Assembly: GCF_000429245.1 (NCBI RefSeq)
Contig: NZ_KE386870.1
Coordinates: 279,311-343,310, forward strand
Reading direction: 5' to 3'
DNA from: Schaalia georgiae DSM 6843
GTDB lineage: Bacteria > Actinomycetota > Actinomycetes > Actinomycetales > Actinomycetaceae
Length of the DNA: 64,000 nt
In this document: in pieces, positions 52,902 to 61,572 of the stretch
How positions within the stretch are numbered: the stretch's first letter is position 1
How the letters are laid out: every line of letters begins with the position of its first letter
Notes under the pieces: generated by a model
Database searches by the model: none
Told to the model about the DNA's origin: nothing
What the model saw: only the letters and a program-made list of their open reading frames with translations
Translations under genes and position numbers: made by a program

Positions 52902-54216
52902 CGCTCTTCATAGTTTGGGGTGTAGTTGGGGTCTGAATCCGCCGGTTTCGAGTAGTGCTCGGGTGACGTAGTGGGTGAGGTTGCGCAATCCGAGGGCGGA
53001 GCCGCGTAGGTGTTCGAGGCGGCCGTTTGATGGCTTCGGTGGGGCCGTTGGAGGTGTGGGGGGGGGACGAAGTAGGCCAGGATGTCGCGGGCTCCGCGTT
53101 TGAGCGTTCTTCCCAGCCTGATGATCTCGGTGAGGGGGTGGGGACACGGCTGGAGGTGAGGGTGGTGATTTCGGTTTGCATGAGAGCCTTGCCGGCGCGC
53201 CTGTCGGACTGGCTGTAGGCGTCGATGATGTTCTGGTAGACGCTCCAAGTGACTTCGACTGCGACGTGCTCATCACTGGCGAACAGATCAAGAACCTGGT
53301 GCTGCTGGCGAGGGGTGAGCAGGCTCGATCTGGTGTGCAGGACACGCCGCGCCTTGTACAGGGGATCAGTGACGCGGCCGCGCTCTTGAATCCGGTGAAT
53401 CCGTCCATCGCGACGATCTCGATTCCTTCGCGCCAGGCTTGGGGGCGGGTGGCGAGCCAGGTCCTTGAAGACCTGCTCGGAATCGGTCCGGGACCATGTC
53501 CAGCAGACGCGAGGGACCACTGCGGTCTTGGGCGGGCGTGAAGTCCAAGATGACGGTGACGCACCTTGTCGTCGTGGGGAGTGCGCCGCCACGCGTGTTT
53601 ATCAACGCCGATCACACGCACCCCCTCAAAACGCGACGCGTCGGCAATGAGCACGCGCAGGCCTTCGCTCAAGAGTGGTGTTGGCGGTATTCCATGGCAC
53701 AGCCTGTGCATCGGCGATGCGCGCCACCGTCAGATGGTGGATGACCAAGCCCGCCAGCGCCCAGCGCACCGCCGCATGCGAGAGCTTGGCATGTGGATCG
53801 GCTGGTCTACCCGTGTCTTGACGCCACACATGCGAGCATGCCCGGCATCGGTAGCGGCGCACGCTCACATGCAAGATGGTGGGGCGCCACCCGTAGGGCT
53901 CGTGGGCCAAACGCCTGATCACCGTGTCGCGTGCGACGCCCTCACACCCGCACCGTCGGCACCACGGATCCTCATCCACGACCCGGTACGCCAACACGGT
54001 CCGATCCTCCCTCACACACTGGCACCACACTTCCAACCCGAGGCTGTCAAGGCGAGTGAACGCGCTCAGGTCAGGGCGATCAAAGATAGTATCAGACTGT
54101 TGAGGTCTTTCAGATGAGTGGCGTAGGAATCTCCATCATCGAAAGGCCTCGACCCTCACCAGGCCACGATACGCCGCCCCTCCGCACCACCTCTACACCC
54201 TCAAATGCGAAGAGCC
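52902..54216 (-). mobile_element. ISL3-family insertion sequence (degraded)
   Basis: The ends are related inverted repeats: GCTCTTCATAGTTTGGGGTG on the left (from about 52903) and, on the other strand at the right end, GGCTCTTCGCATTTGAGGG (54216 inward). GGCTCTTC-type ends belong to ISL3 elements. Length is about 1.3 kb, the usual size. No flanking target duplication remains (GGAATAAT against CGTTTACC). It interrupts the serine recombinase. Confidence 0.75.
52908..54100 (-). pseudogene. ISL3-family transposase, multiple frameshifts
   Basis: The N-terminal zinc-binding part is intact in one frame: LEVWCQCVREDRTVLAYRV, then CRRCGCEGVARDTV and YRCRACSHVWRQDTG (about 53760-54050). The following segments lie in other frames: FEGVRVIGVDKHAWRRT, TVILDFTPAQDRSGPSRLLD, GIEIVAMDGFTGFKSAA, KARRVLHTRSSLLTPRQQHQ and YVTRALLETGGFRP (end near 52908). 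Several indels make it inactive. Confidence 0.8.
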
Positions 54217-54250
54217 CGTTTACCAGAAAAACGGCTTCCGTTAGAACGTC

Positions 54251-54489
54251 GTGCACACTACGAGATAATTAAGTGTGCATGGGTTTAGCCTCGCACACCA
54301 GCAAAAAAGGAACCCGTGCACACCATGCACACTAAAATTCGCATACTCTTCTAAACGTGTGTATAGGCGAATCTATATTTACTCCCTCGCGTGTAATAGT
54401 CAAAAGAGTGTACATGGTGTTCATCTGTGGCGTGTTCCCTGGTGAGCCAGTGGAAACCTGTGCACACTACCTGAGATTTGTAGTATGCA
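54251..54489. repeat. Repeated GTGCACAC motifs in an AT-rich gap
   Basis: GTGCACACTAC occurs at 54251-54261 and 54470-54480. GTGCACACC (54316-54324) and ATGCACACT (54325-54333) are adjacent, AGTGTGCAT lies at about 54272-54280, and TATGCACGAG at about 54484. The 620-base gap 54217-54836 has lower GC than the chromosome and no gene I can support. These may be repressor or replication-type repeats of the island. Confidence 0.55.
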
Positions 54490-54836
54490 CGAGACCCAAC
54501 CGCAGTGCTCCAGGTCTCAAAAGTGGTGCATTATTGGTGGCATATGCGCCGTGTTCACCCTCTTTCCTGTCGAGCCCTACGCCGAGTGAGCGGTCTTCAG
54601 TGATCCGATGGATACCCCCGTCGCTCCGACGGGGCGCTGGATGGTGTTGTTTGCGCAGCGAGCTCGCCTAGCGGAGGAGCTCGCTCAGAACTCTCGTCCG
54701 TTCCGCAGGTGTGTTTGGTGTGAGCATATGGGGCGCAGCGCGACCCCGAGCTACGGCTTGGAGGTTGGGGTGTTCCTGTGTGCCATTACTGAGACTTGGC
54801 TGCCTGCCCCAGCCTCCACCTGCTCGGAGGTTCATA

Positions 54837-55358
54837 ATGAGTGTTCAAACTTGCTGTATGGATCGAGTGCCTCGCTTGCTACAACGCAGGTGATCTCGTT
54901 GACCGCCGGGTCTACGCTTATGTTGTGAATGATATCGCACCAAAAGATCTGCATGATCGCCCCACCTCTCATGAAGGGCTGTGGTGCTTTGACCTTAAGG
55001 GGTTCCTCAGGGGAGTTGTCGCGATGTCTCCATCCGACGTAGCCCTCTGGATCGAGCTCTTCACTGAGGTGAGAGAATCGCTTTCGCTTTGGGAACATCT
55101 TCTCGCGCGGGCTGGGAATGGTGTCCATGTTGAAGGTGCTGATGGATTGCCTGACTTCTTCTCCTCCAAGGATCGGTGCCGAGGTTGTTGGCCTTCATTC
55201 CGTGATAATCTTGCTGAAGAAGTCGAGCCCCTCAGCAGGGCTGGCCTGACGAGGCAATTAGATACTTCGATGAGACCTCCTACGAGCATGATGCGAGATT
55301 TGACTACGAGGTGTTCGAGGCTTCAGGCGGTGAGGTGTTTATCTTCGTCTATTTGTGA
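54837..55358 (+). pseudogene. ArdA-like antirestriction protein, frameshifted
   Basis: From about 54841, one frame gives LAVWIECLACYNAGDLV, HEGLWCFDLKGF and SPSDVALWIELFTEV, then FRDNLAEE. The end, in another frame, reads IRYFDETSYEHDARFDYEVF and GGEVFIFVYL (stop at 55358). The start-proximal YN-G-L pattern, the W-x-FD-x-x-GF region and the terminal RYFD motif resemble ArdA, a DNA mimic that blocks type I restriction. The frames break near 55258 and perhaps also at the start (ATG 54837 has GGAGG, but its frame diverges). Family call is by eye. Confidence 0.5.
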
Positions 55359-55442
55359 AGATATCCAACCCAGCGGGATGGGTTGATGGTCCCGACTAGT
55401 CCCGACGGTCTTCGTCTTCGCTGACCTCTTGCCCCTCAACCT

Positions 55443-55479
55443 GACCCCGGTCACCCATGTGGTGATCGGGGTCTTCTTT
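55443..55479 (+). terminator. Terminator after the ArdA-like pseudogene
   Basis: GACCCCGGTCACC and GGTGATCGGGGTC form a 13-bp stem (55443-55473, one G-T pair) followed by TTCTTTAT. It is a classical intrinsic terminator. Confidence 0.8.
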
Positions 55480-55503
55480 ATCCTATGCCTCACACGCTCG
55501 TGC

Positions 55504-55642
55504 GTGTCCGCTATCGTCTATCAGTACAATTTGGTACACTTGAGACAGCGGACACCGATTATGGAACACTGAGCAGGCTCCGCAGAGCCCACCTCGCCCC
55601 CTACCTCGTCCAGTGTCCGAGATGGATTGATGACGGACACTG
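55504..55642 (+). promoter_or_regulatory. Control region of the restriction-modification operon: paired GTGTCCG inverted repeats
   Basis: GTGTCCGCT (55504-55512) and AGCGGACAC (55547-55555) are perfect 9-bp arms 34 bases apart. CAGTGTCCG (55611-55619) and CGGACACTG (55634-55642) are perfect 9-bp arms 14 bases apart. Both carry the same GTGTCCG core. Between the first pair lies GTACAATTTGGTAC. The second palindrome is 24 bases before the methylase ATG. This looks like a two-site operator for timed expression; no regulator gene is adjacent. Confidence 0.6.
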
Positions 55643-55666
55643 TTTGAGTGGAGAAAGGAACCTGCG

Positions 55667-57496
55667 ATGGGCGCATACCCCACCACGGAAGATGAGGTGC
55701 GTGAGTACGCTGGAAGTGTGCTTGGTTTCAGTAGTATTGACACCTCTATTGTGAAGGCGGGAGTCGGGCAGGTCACCACACTGAAACAGCTCGGTTTCAC
55801 TGGCGAAGGAGCCTCCCTCAAGCCCGATGGGTGGTATCTGCCCCATGACCGAGGACTTCCTGCAATTGTGCTGGAAACCAAGGCTCGCGGCATTATGCCC
55901 ATCGATTCTCCCGCACTGAAGGCTCAGGTTGAACGCTATAGCGATGTTATTCGTGCTCGATACGACCTTGTGGTCGGCATCGTGTATGACGGCGAGCAAG
56001 TCCGGGCATATCTCAACGGTCAGTCTCTCGATGTGTCTGATGAACTGCAGCCCGCTCAGTACTATATTGATCGACTCATGGATCAGCCCATCGACAAAGA
56101 GCGTATCTACGAGCTTACCATGCGAATCAACAACTCCTTGCATGGCGACTTCGGTATCAAGAACCTCTATCATCGCATGATCTTCACGGCGTGTGCCCTC
56201 GTGGCTCGTCGATATGACGCTATCCTCGTTCGAGGAATGGACTACGCTGATTTCCATAATGGAATTTTGAGCGCTCTGAACAAGGCCATTCGCTTCGACA
56301 AGGAGCAAAACTCCAAGCTTCAGCTCCTTGCAGACGTGTACTCCGAGATCAAAATGAACGTCTCGACTGATGATGATGACCCACGTGCTGTACAGCGCCT
56401 GACGAACCTCATCGGTGACTTCATTGATTGGATCACCGAGATCTCCGGCCTCATCAACTCGTCTGCGTGGGATGGAGAAGATGTCATGGCGATCTTCTTC
56501 AACGAGTTCAATCGCTATAAGAAGAAGAGTGAGTCCGGCCAAGTCTTCACCCCTGATCACGTCACAGGCTTCATGTACCGCCTTCTAGAGGTGAGCAAGA
56601 ACGATTATGTTCTCGATGCCTGTGCGGGCTCCGGATCGTTCTTGGTGAAATCCATGAGTAACATGATCCGTGAGGCAGGTGGCGTTGGCACACGCAAGGC
56701 CAGGCAGATCAAGCGTGAGCAGCTCTACGGCATTGAGTTTGACCGCGAGATCTATGCGCTTGCCTGTGCAAACATGCTCATTCACAAAGACGGGAAGACC
56801 AACCTCGCTCACATGGACGCTCGCACCGAAACGGCGAGCGAATGGATGCAGGAGACGGGGGCGACGAAGGTGCTCATGAATCCGCCCTATGAGAACAAGT
56901 TCGGGTGCATGAAGATCGTAGAAAACGTCCTCAACAGTGTTAATAGTGATGTCTTGTGTGGCTTCGTCCTGCCGGACAAGAAGCTAGAAAAGACCCCTAA
57001 ACGTCAGATGGCTCGTATCTTGCGTCATCATCGGCTTATCACAGTCGTGAAGATGCCTGAGAACCTGTTTTTCGGCATTGGAATCACGACCTCAATATTC
57101 ATTTTCCGGGCTGGCGTGCCCCAGGATAACAAAGAGTTTTTCGCCGTCAATATTGCAGAAGACGGTCTCGTCACTGTGAAAAACAAGGGGCGACATGATG
57201 TGCACAACAGGTGGCCCGAGCTTGAGGACTATTGGGTAGATGCTATCTCTAAGCATGATGATAGTCGCTTTGGGACGGGTCAATGGCACAGTACCGACGA
57301 GTGTATGAGCTGGCAAGTTCCGGTCAAGCAGTTTGAAATCACGGAGGGGGATTTTGCTCGGACGGCCATGGAATATTTAATGTTCCAACGCGGTGTCGAC
57401 GCTGCTGCGACTCGCGAACGCCTCGGAGTTATTACCGCATATATCGCTGATATTACGGAGGATGATGCTGTATTCAGGATGGAGATTAAGAAATGA
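55667..57496 (+). CDS. Fused restriction nuclease-N6-adenine methylase (BcgI A-type RM subunit)
   Basis: 609 residues. The N-terminal region has a PD-(D/E)xK nuclease signature: Pro53-Asp54 in LKPDGWYLPHD and Glu70-x-Lys72 in IVLETKA. Residues about 130-300 are helical. The methylase follows, with SAM motif VLDACAGSGSFLVK (about 314-327) and catalytic NPPYE (405-409), as in N6-adenine enzymes. The product is therefore both cutter and modifier and needs the downstream specificity subunit. BcgI subunit A has a similar size and order. ATG 55667 has AAAGGAAC upstream. GC is clearly lower than the chromosome. Confidence 0.85.
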   Translation: MGAYPTTEDEVREYAGSVLGFSSIDTSIVKAGVGQVTTLKQLGFTGEGASLKPDGWYLPHDRGLPAIVLETKARGIMPIDSPALKAQVERYSDVIRARYDLVVGIVYDGEQVRAYLNGQSLDVSDELQPAQYYIDRLMDQPIDKERIYELTMRINNSLHGDFGIKNLYHRMIFTACALVARRYDAILVRGMDYADFHNGILSALNKAIRFDKEQNSKLQLLADVYSEIKMNVSTDDDDPRAVQRLTNLIGDFIDWITEISGLINSSAWDGEDVMAIFFNEFNRYKKKSESGQVFTPDHVTGFMYRLLEVSKNDYVLDACAGSGSFLVKSMSNMIREAGGVGTRKARQIKREQLYGIEFDREIYALACANMLIHKDGKTNLAHMDARTETASEWMQETGATKVLMNPPYENKFGCMKIVENVLNSVNSDVLCGFVLPDKKLEKTPKRQMARILRHHRLITVVKMPENLFFGIGITTSIFIFRAGVPQDNKEFFAVNIAEDGLVTVKNKGRHDVHNRWPELEDYWVDAISKHDDSRFGTGQWHSTDECMSWQVPVKQFEITEGDFARTAMEYLMFQRGVDAAATRERLGVITAYIADITEDDAVFRMEIKK

Positions 57497-58530
57497 CTTC
57501 CATTGATTCGTCGTCCTGGAGCGAGTTCGTGGTCAGTGAGCTCTTCACGCGCATTGAGCGTGGTAAGGGCAGTGGTGTAGGCAGCTTTATGGACGGGGAT
57601 GTTCCCTACATTGCAGCGAGTTTTGCAAACAATGGGTATGTCAGGAGCATTGAAGACGCTGACGGCTCCCTCACAAGCGACGGTAACTGTATTGCAATGA
57701 TTGTAAATGGTAACGGTGGGATTGGCCGCAATACATACCAGGCTACGCCGTTCGTTGGAAGTAGTGATTTACAACTGGGCTACCACAATCGTCTCAACGT
57801 GTATACCGGTCTCTTCCTTGTTGCGTGCTTGAACAAGAGCATTGAGCGATACGGGTATAACTTCCAGTGGAAACGTACTGGCGAAGCATTTGCGCAAGAA
57901 ACGGTTTTTCTTCCTTCCACATCTGATGGAAATCCTGACTGGGACTATATGCAGTCTGAAATGGAACAGCAGATTGCCAAAGAAAGGGGCAGGTTGGTAT
58001 CACTTCTTGCGATTAGTTCAACTCCGCCATGTCGCATCAATTCTTCAACCTGGAGAGAGTTTGGCCTTCAAGAACTTGGATTTAAAAATTTCCATGGCGA
58101 ACGGCTTAATAAGAGTTGTCGAATTGATGGAGAGATTCCGTTCATAACCGCGGGAAAAGTTAATCGTGGAGTTGCTCAATACATCGATACGGATCGCACA
58201 CTCTATCACAATGCAATCACCGTGGATATGTTTGGTAACTGCTTTTTTCAGAGTGGATACTGCACGGGTGATGACAATGTGTATTTTTTTGTCAATGATC
58301 AACTCTCGGATGAACACAAGCTTTTTATTTCATGTGTTATCAATGTTGTAACTAGTCGCCTTTATGTCTACAAAGAGCAGTTTCGGCAACCTGATGCTAA
58401 CGCGCTCACGGTTAGGCTCCCAGTCGATTCCGACGGTTCTCCTGCGTGGGAATATATGGCCTCCTACGTAAGTCAACTACTTTACAGTTCCGATAAGTCC
58501 CTGACATATCTAGAAGCGATACTGAGGTGA
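57493..58530 (+). CDS. Specificity subunit of the BcgI-like system (HsdS-type)
   Basis: 345 residues in two similar halves: SSWSEFVVSELFTRIERGKG (from about 6) and STWREFGLQELGFKNFHGER (from about 182), each followed by a target-recognition region with DGDVPYIAASFANNGYV or DGEIPFITAGKVNRGVA. Two recognition domains imply a split target. The ATG overlaps the methylase stop by four bases. With the upstream enzyme it makes a complete two-gene system; no separate HsdR is present or needed. Confidence 0.85.
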   Translation: MTSIDSSSWSEFVVSELFTRIERGKGSGVGSFMDGDVPYIAASFANNGYVRSIEDADGSLTSDGNCIAMIVNGNGGIGRNTYQATPFVGSSDLQLGYHNRLNVYTGLFLVACLNKSIERYGYNFQWKRTGEAFAQETVFLPSTSDGNPDWDYMQSEMEQQIAKERGRLVSLLAISSTPPCRINSSTWREFGLQELGFKNFHGERLNKSCRIDGEIPFITAGKVNRGVAQYIDTDRTLYHNAITVDMFGNCFFQSGYCTGDDNVYFFVNDQLSDEHKLFISCVINVVTSRLYVYKEQFRQPDANALTVRLPVDSDGSPAWEYMASYVSQLLYSSDKSLTYLEAILR

Positions 58531-58536
58531 CCTCCA

Positions 58537-58581
58537 ATGAAAATCGGATACGCGAGAGTTTCAACCGCCCGTCAGAGATAG
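58537..58581 (+). pseudogene. 5' fragment of a serine resolvase/recombinase
   Basis: ATG 58537 opens MKIGYARVSTARQR and then TAG. This is the conserved N-terminus of resolvase-type serine recombinases (catalytic Ser in RVST). Homology stops at about 58577, where the IS256-type remnant begins. The missing body of the gene is not found after the IS. Confidence 0.75.
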
Positions 58582-59297
58582 TTACTTGACACCTAGCGTG
58601 GAGTCAAATCCAGTGGAGTGGTGTAATCGTTTTGTGTTTTTTTAAGTAAGGCTGAACCACCAGCCGCAGAACGAGCCCCAGCACGAACTCACTACCACCT
58701 AATCCGACTGGACCTCCTGCCTCTAACCCGCACACACAGAAAAATGACAGGCTCTCCTGGTGGCGGTGCCAACGCCTACTACGTCGCCAACCCTCATGTT
58801 CGTGACCCCCAAAGCCCTGTGGTCCGCAGTCAAAGCGATGCTCCACTTGGTGTACGACCAGCCCAACGCCACCTCCGTGAATGCCCAGTTCGACCAGTTC
58901 TTGGACTACGTCGGTGGCAAACTTCCCACCGTGTTCAAACACCTCGACCAGGCCAGGGCCGACCTCTTAGTGTTCACATCATTGTCCACCGGGGTGTGGA
59001 CCCAGATTTGGTCCAACAACCCCAACGAGCACCTCAACCGCGAAATCCGGCGCCGCACTGATTCCGTGGGCGTTGTCCTCAACCGGTAAGCTGTCATTCG
59101 CCTCGTCCGAGCCGTCCTGGCCGAATTAACCGACGAATGGCCCCAAGGCCGCCGCTACCTTGGCCCGGGCTTCCTCATGAATTCCTGACTCTCATCACAA
59201 CCCATCCCCCAGGAGAACACCACACTCACACTCACTGCATAACCCCGCCCGAAGGACACAAAACGATTACTCCACTCCACTGGACGTAGTCACTTAA
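58577..59297 (+). mobile_element. IS256/Mutator-family remnant with inverted repeats
   Basis: A 29-bp inverted repeat with one mismatch brackets the region: 58609-58637 (TCCAGTGGAGTGG...) and 59256-59284. About 720 bases remain of an element normally near 1.3 kb, so the 5' half of the transposase is deleted. The outer ends are not fully symmetric (TTACTTGAC against TTAAGTGAC). Confidence 0.75.
58760..59188 (+). pseudogene. IS256-family transposase, 3' part with internal stop
   Basis: Encodes ALWSAVKAMLHLVYDQPNAT, HLDQARADLLVFTSL and the family C-terminal motif WTQIWSNNPNEHLNREIRRR. A TAA at about 59087-59089 interrupts it, and the same frame continues AVIRLVRAVLAELTDEWPQG to a TGA at 59186-59188. 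The catalytic D-D region upstream is missing. Confidence 0.8.
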
Positions 59298-59372
59298 GCA
59301 GCTAATACCACACCAGTAGTAGGCGGCCATGTGCAGTGATGAGCTCAACACTTGCCCCTAGGTTCCGCTGAC

Positions 59373-59403
59373 CCCCGGGATTCCCCTGGAATCCCGGGGT
59401 TTT
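59373..59403 (+). terminator. Strong intrinsic terminator at the island's right side
   Basis: CCCCGGGATTCC (59373-59384) and GGAATCCCGGGG (59388-59399) form a perfect 12-bp stem with a 3-base loop, followed by TTTT. No intact gene precedes it; it may have ended the resolvase gene that the IS removed. Confidence 0.8.
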
Positions 59404-59547
59404 CCCTTGTCTGGACTGGGTTCCCGGGTGGTACGGGGTGGGCGGCATGGTGTAGGTTACCGCACATTGTATGGTGTTAGTAGCGGCATGGGGGAGGCGG
59501 CGCTGCCAGTGGCATTAGATGCAGTGTCACAAACACGAGGAGGGGCA

Positions 59548-59604
59548 ATGCCAACATACCGGGTCTTCGGAACGATCAGAAATGTCATCGGCGACCAATT
59601 CTAA
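59548..59604 (+). pseudogene. 18-codon fragment starting MPTYRVFGTI
   Basis: ATG 59548 has a strong GAGGAGGGG site and opens MPTYRVFGTIRNVIGDQF before TAA. A strong site with an abrupt end suggests the remaining start of a gene; phage-type small proteins often open MPTYRVSGT (recollection, unverified). Confidence 0.35.
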
Positions 59605-60109
59605 GCGCGATACACCAGAGCCGACGGGCACCGCCACAGCGCCGGGCAGACCTTCGTGCGCCGCAGCAATCCGAGCGCCTGGCTGGCCAGGGCAGCAGCG
59701 GTCGGGGAAGGGTAGTGGCATCGACGAGGACTTGGTGTATTCCGCTTGCGCGGGCGGATGGCCACGAACCGAGAGGCGGACCAGGGCATTCGGGTGAACT
59801 ATTACCAGGCGCCCCGTTCGCGGTATGGCGGTATGGTGTCCGCAAGGCAAACGGGCAGCTTCTCGCGGGAGACGACGACCCGGCGGTCAAGTCCTTCGTC
59901 GCCCCAGACATTGTAGGCCGTTGCTGGCCGATGCAGGGTCCCGTTGGCCTCGCTGGCTTTCGGCCACCCGCTCTGGATCGTTGAAACGCTGTAAACACGT
60001 CTGGGGCACCTGCGGTGTGATCGCGCGATCCATGGTGGAAGCACGGGCCAGGAGTCCCAGGACTGAAAATAGAGTCGGGAAAGGGCTGTTACATGGGTCG
60101 GTCACTGTG
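59605..60109. other. Degenerate 500-base stretch without a supported gene
   Basis: Frames on both strands are short and broken by stops. Some protein-like runs appear, such as VNYYQAPRSRYGG on plus and ATAYNVWGDEGLDRRVVVS on minus. GC is intermediate between island and chromosome. It reads as decayed coding DNA at the island edge. Confidence 0.4.
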
Positions 60110-60122
60110 TACAGTGGCTTGC

Positions 60123-61112
60123 ATGACACCCAAACAGCGGCGTGAACCATTTCCAGATGAGGAACCCCTGTGGGAGACTCCAGGCATGATACGGAGGTAC
60201 TACAGGGAACAAGGTGCCTTTACGTTCCACGGTGAGGGAGTTGATGACGGCACCATCGCGATGGGCGAATATGGGCGAGCGATCATCGGCTACTCCGTCA
60301 TGGTTGGGGAGGCTGTGCGAGTCCTCGATCCGCATGCGGATATCCCCGACGTGCGCGTCGTTTACCAGGACCGCGGTTCGTTCACCACTGGTGTGTCTGT
60401 GGGCGTGCGGCTCACGCTCCCCCAGGTTGCCTTCTCATGGCTCGCGGGAGACGTGGGACTAGCCGTGGAGCGCGCCGTCAACATCACAGGTGGGGCATTA
60501 GCGGCCGTGTCGATCGTGGTCGCCGGGGCTGTGGGCCTTGGCAAATACTTGCGCGGGCGCCGTATCGTCGAACGCGAGGAGGTGTCGCCCACCCACGAGG
60601 ACTTGACCCTCGACGACGGAGAGGTTGTCAACCGACCTACCCAGGTCATCAACCTCACTGTGAACAATAACTTCCGCAACGGCGTCCGGGACTTCATTCA
60701 GCCCACCTTCACCCGGGGGGTTGACAATGTCAACATCATTGCCGGGGGCCGTGATCTGGTCTCCCTCGACTGCGGCGATCGCCAATGGTTCGCTAGGCTT
60801 GACAAGGATACGGATCAGACTTGGACGGAAGAGATGCGCCTGCGCCTCCTGTCCGTCTCCTTCGATGGCAAGCGATGGCGGTTCGAGGCCATCCCCGACA
60901 CGGGCCCCACCTACACGTTCGCTGCCCCGATGCTTGATGACGAGTTCGCTGATCGAATCGCTCTCAATGCAGTGCGATTCGAGGATGGGGACGAGATCGA
61001 TGCGATCGTCCAGGTCACTATTTTCCGCGAGCGTCGTGTGCGCCGTGCTTACGAGGTCTTGAAAGTGAATGGCATCCACCATCGTCCGCGTATGGACCCG
61101 TTGTTCGACTAA
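60123..61112 (+). CDS. Hypothetical protein with one membrane segment
   Basis: 329 residues. A soluble N-terminal part (about 1-118) is followed by one hydrophobic segment (ITGGALAAVSIVVAGAVGLG, about 121-140) and RGRRIVEREE. The C-terminal domain (about 150-329) has predicted beta character (VINLTVNNNFRNGVRDFIQP). No signal peptide. TACAGT (60110-60115) ends seven bases before the ATG and there is no ribosome site, so it may be leaderless. An in-frame start at 60093 is less likely. Family not recognised. Its place next to a defence island makes it worth testing. Confidence 0.65.
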   Translation: MTPKQRREPFPDEEPLWETPGMIRRYYREQGAFTFHGEGVDDGTIAMGEYGRAIIGYSVMVGEAVRVLDPHADIPDVRVVYQDRGSFTTGVSVGVRLTLPQVAFSWLAGDVGLAVERAVNITGGALAAVSIVVAGAVGLGKYLRGRRIVEREEVSPTHEDLTLDDGEVVNRPTQVINLTVNNNFRNGVRDFIQPTFTRGVDNVNIIAGGRDLVSLDCGDRQWFARLDKDTDQTWTEEMRLRLLSVSFDGKRWRFEAIPDTGPTYTFAAPMLDDEFADRIALNAVRFEDGDEIDAIVQVTIFRERRVRRAYEVLKVNGIHHRPRMDPLFD

Positions 61113-61224
61113 TGGGTAGGACATGGGCGTCGCGGAAGACCTTTCCCAAAGAGCAACCGGGGGACGGCCTTCTCCGGCGCTGGTCCACGAACAACGCAGT
61201 TCCATGCGCGTTCGTACGGTTGCG

Positions 61225-61255
61225 CATCTCGACCTGACCCCGGTGAGAACCGGGG
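61225..61255. other. Possible right attachment half-site with adjacent hairpin
   Basis: CATCTCGACCTGA (61225-61237) matches the last bases of ssrA and beyond, CATCTCCACCTGA (52079-52091), at 12 of 13 positions. CCCCGGT-GAGA-ACCGGGG (61238-61255) follows at once, a hairpin such as might end an ssrA transcript. Otherwise 61113-61572 shows only a small hairpin (CCGTCCACTTGGACGG, 61434-61449) and no gene. Confidence 0.3.
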
Positions 61256-61572
61256 GACCAGGGTTCTGCGAACGTGCTCCTCCGTTTTAGGCGTGTGGGT
61301 GGGTTTGGATCCTCCGGCTCACAGGCGGCAGCGCCCCGGCCCGGGCGGAGCGGCATCGGCGAGCAGGCGGCTGAAGCGCGGGGCGGTGGGGAAGGGGCGG
61401 AGAATGGGGGCTGAGGCGTTCGTGAATACTCCCCGTCCACTTGGACGGTCCGGGCCGAAGTGCGGAGGGCGAGGACTGTGGCGTTCATGTTCCCGCTCGG
61501 TTTCCCTTCCCCCGCACTGCGCCGCTCGCTACTCTTGGATCTGCCGCACATGAATCGAAGAAAGGAACGCGT

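Noticed and set aside
54217-54836. CRISPR array
   Set aside because: The GTGCACAC motifs are short, unevenly spaced and partly inverted. There are no repeat-spacer units or cas genes anywhere in the window.
55601-56560. A 319-codon minus-strand frame with normal-looking composition inside the methylase gene
   Set aside because: It is fully antisense to the nuclease-methylase, whose motifs are clear. It has no ribosome site or context of its own.
59407-59604. A 65-codon frame starting MSGLGSRV as a full gene
   Set aside because: It starts inside the run-out of a terminator without a ribosome site. Only its last 18 codons, with their own strong site, look like a real start.
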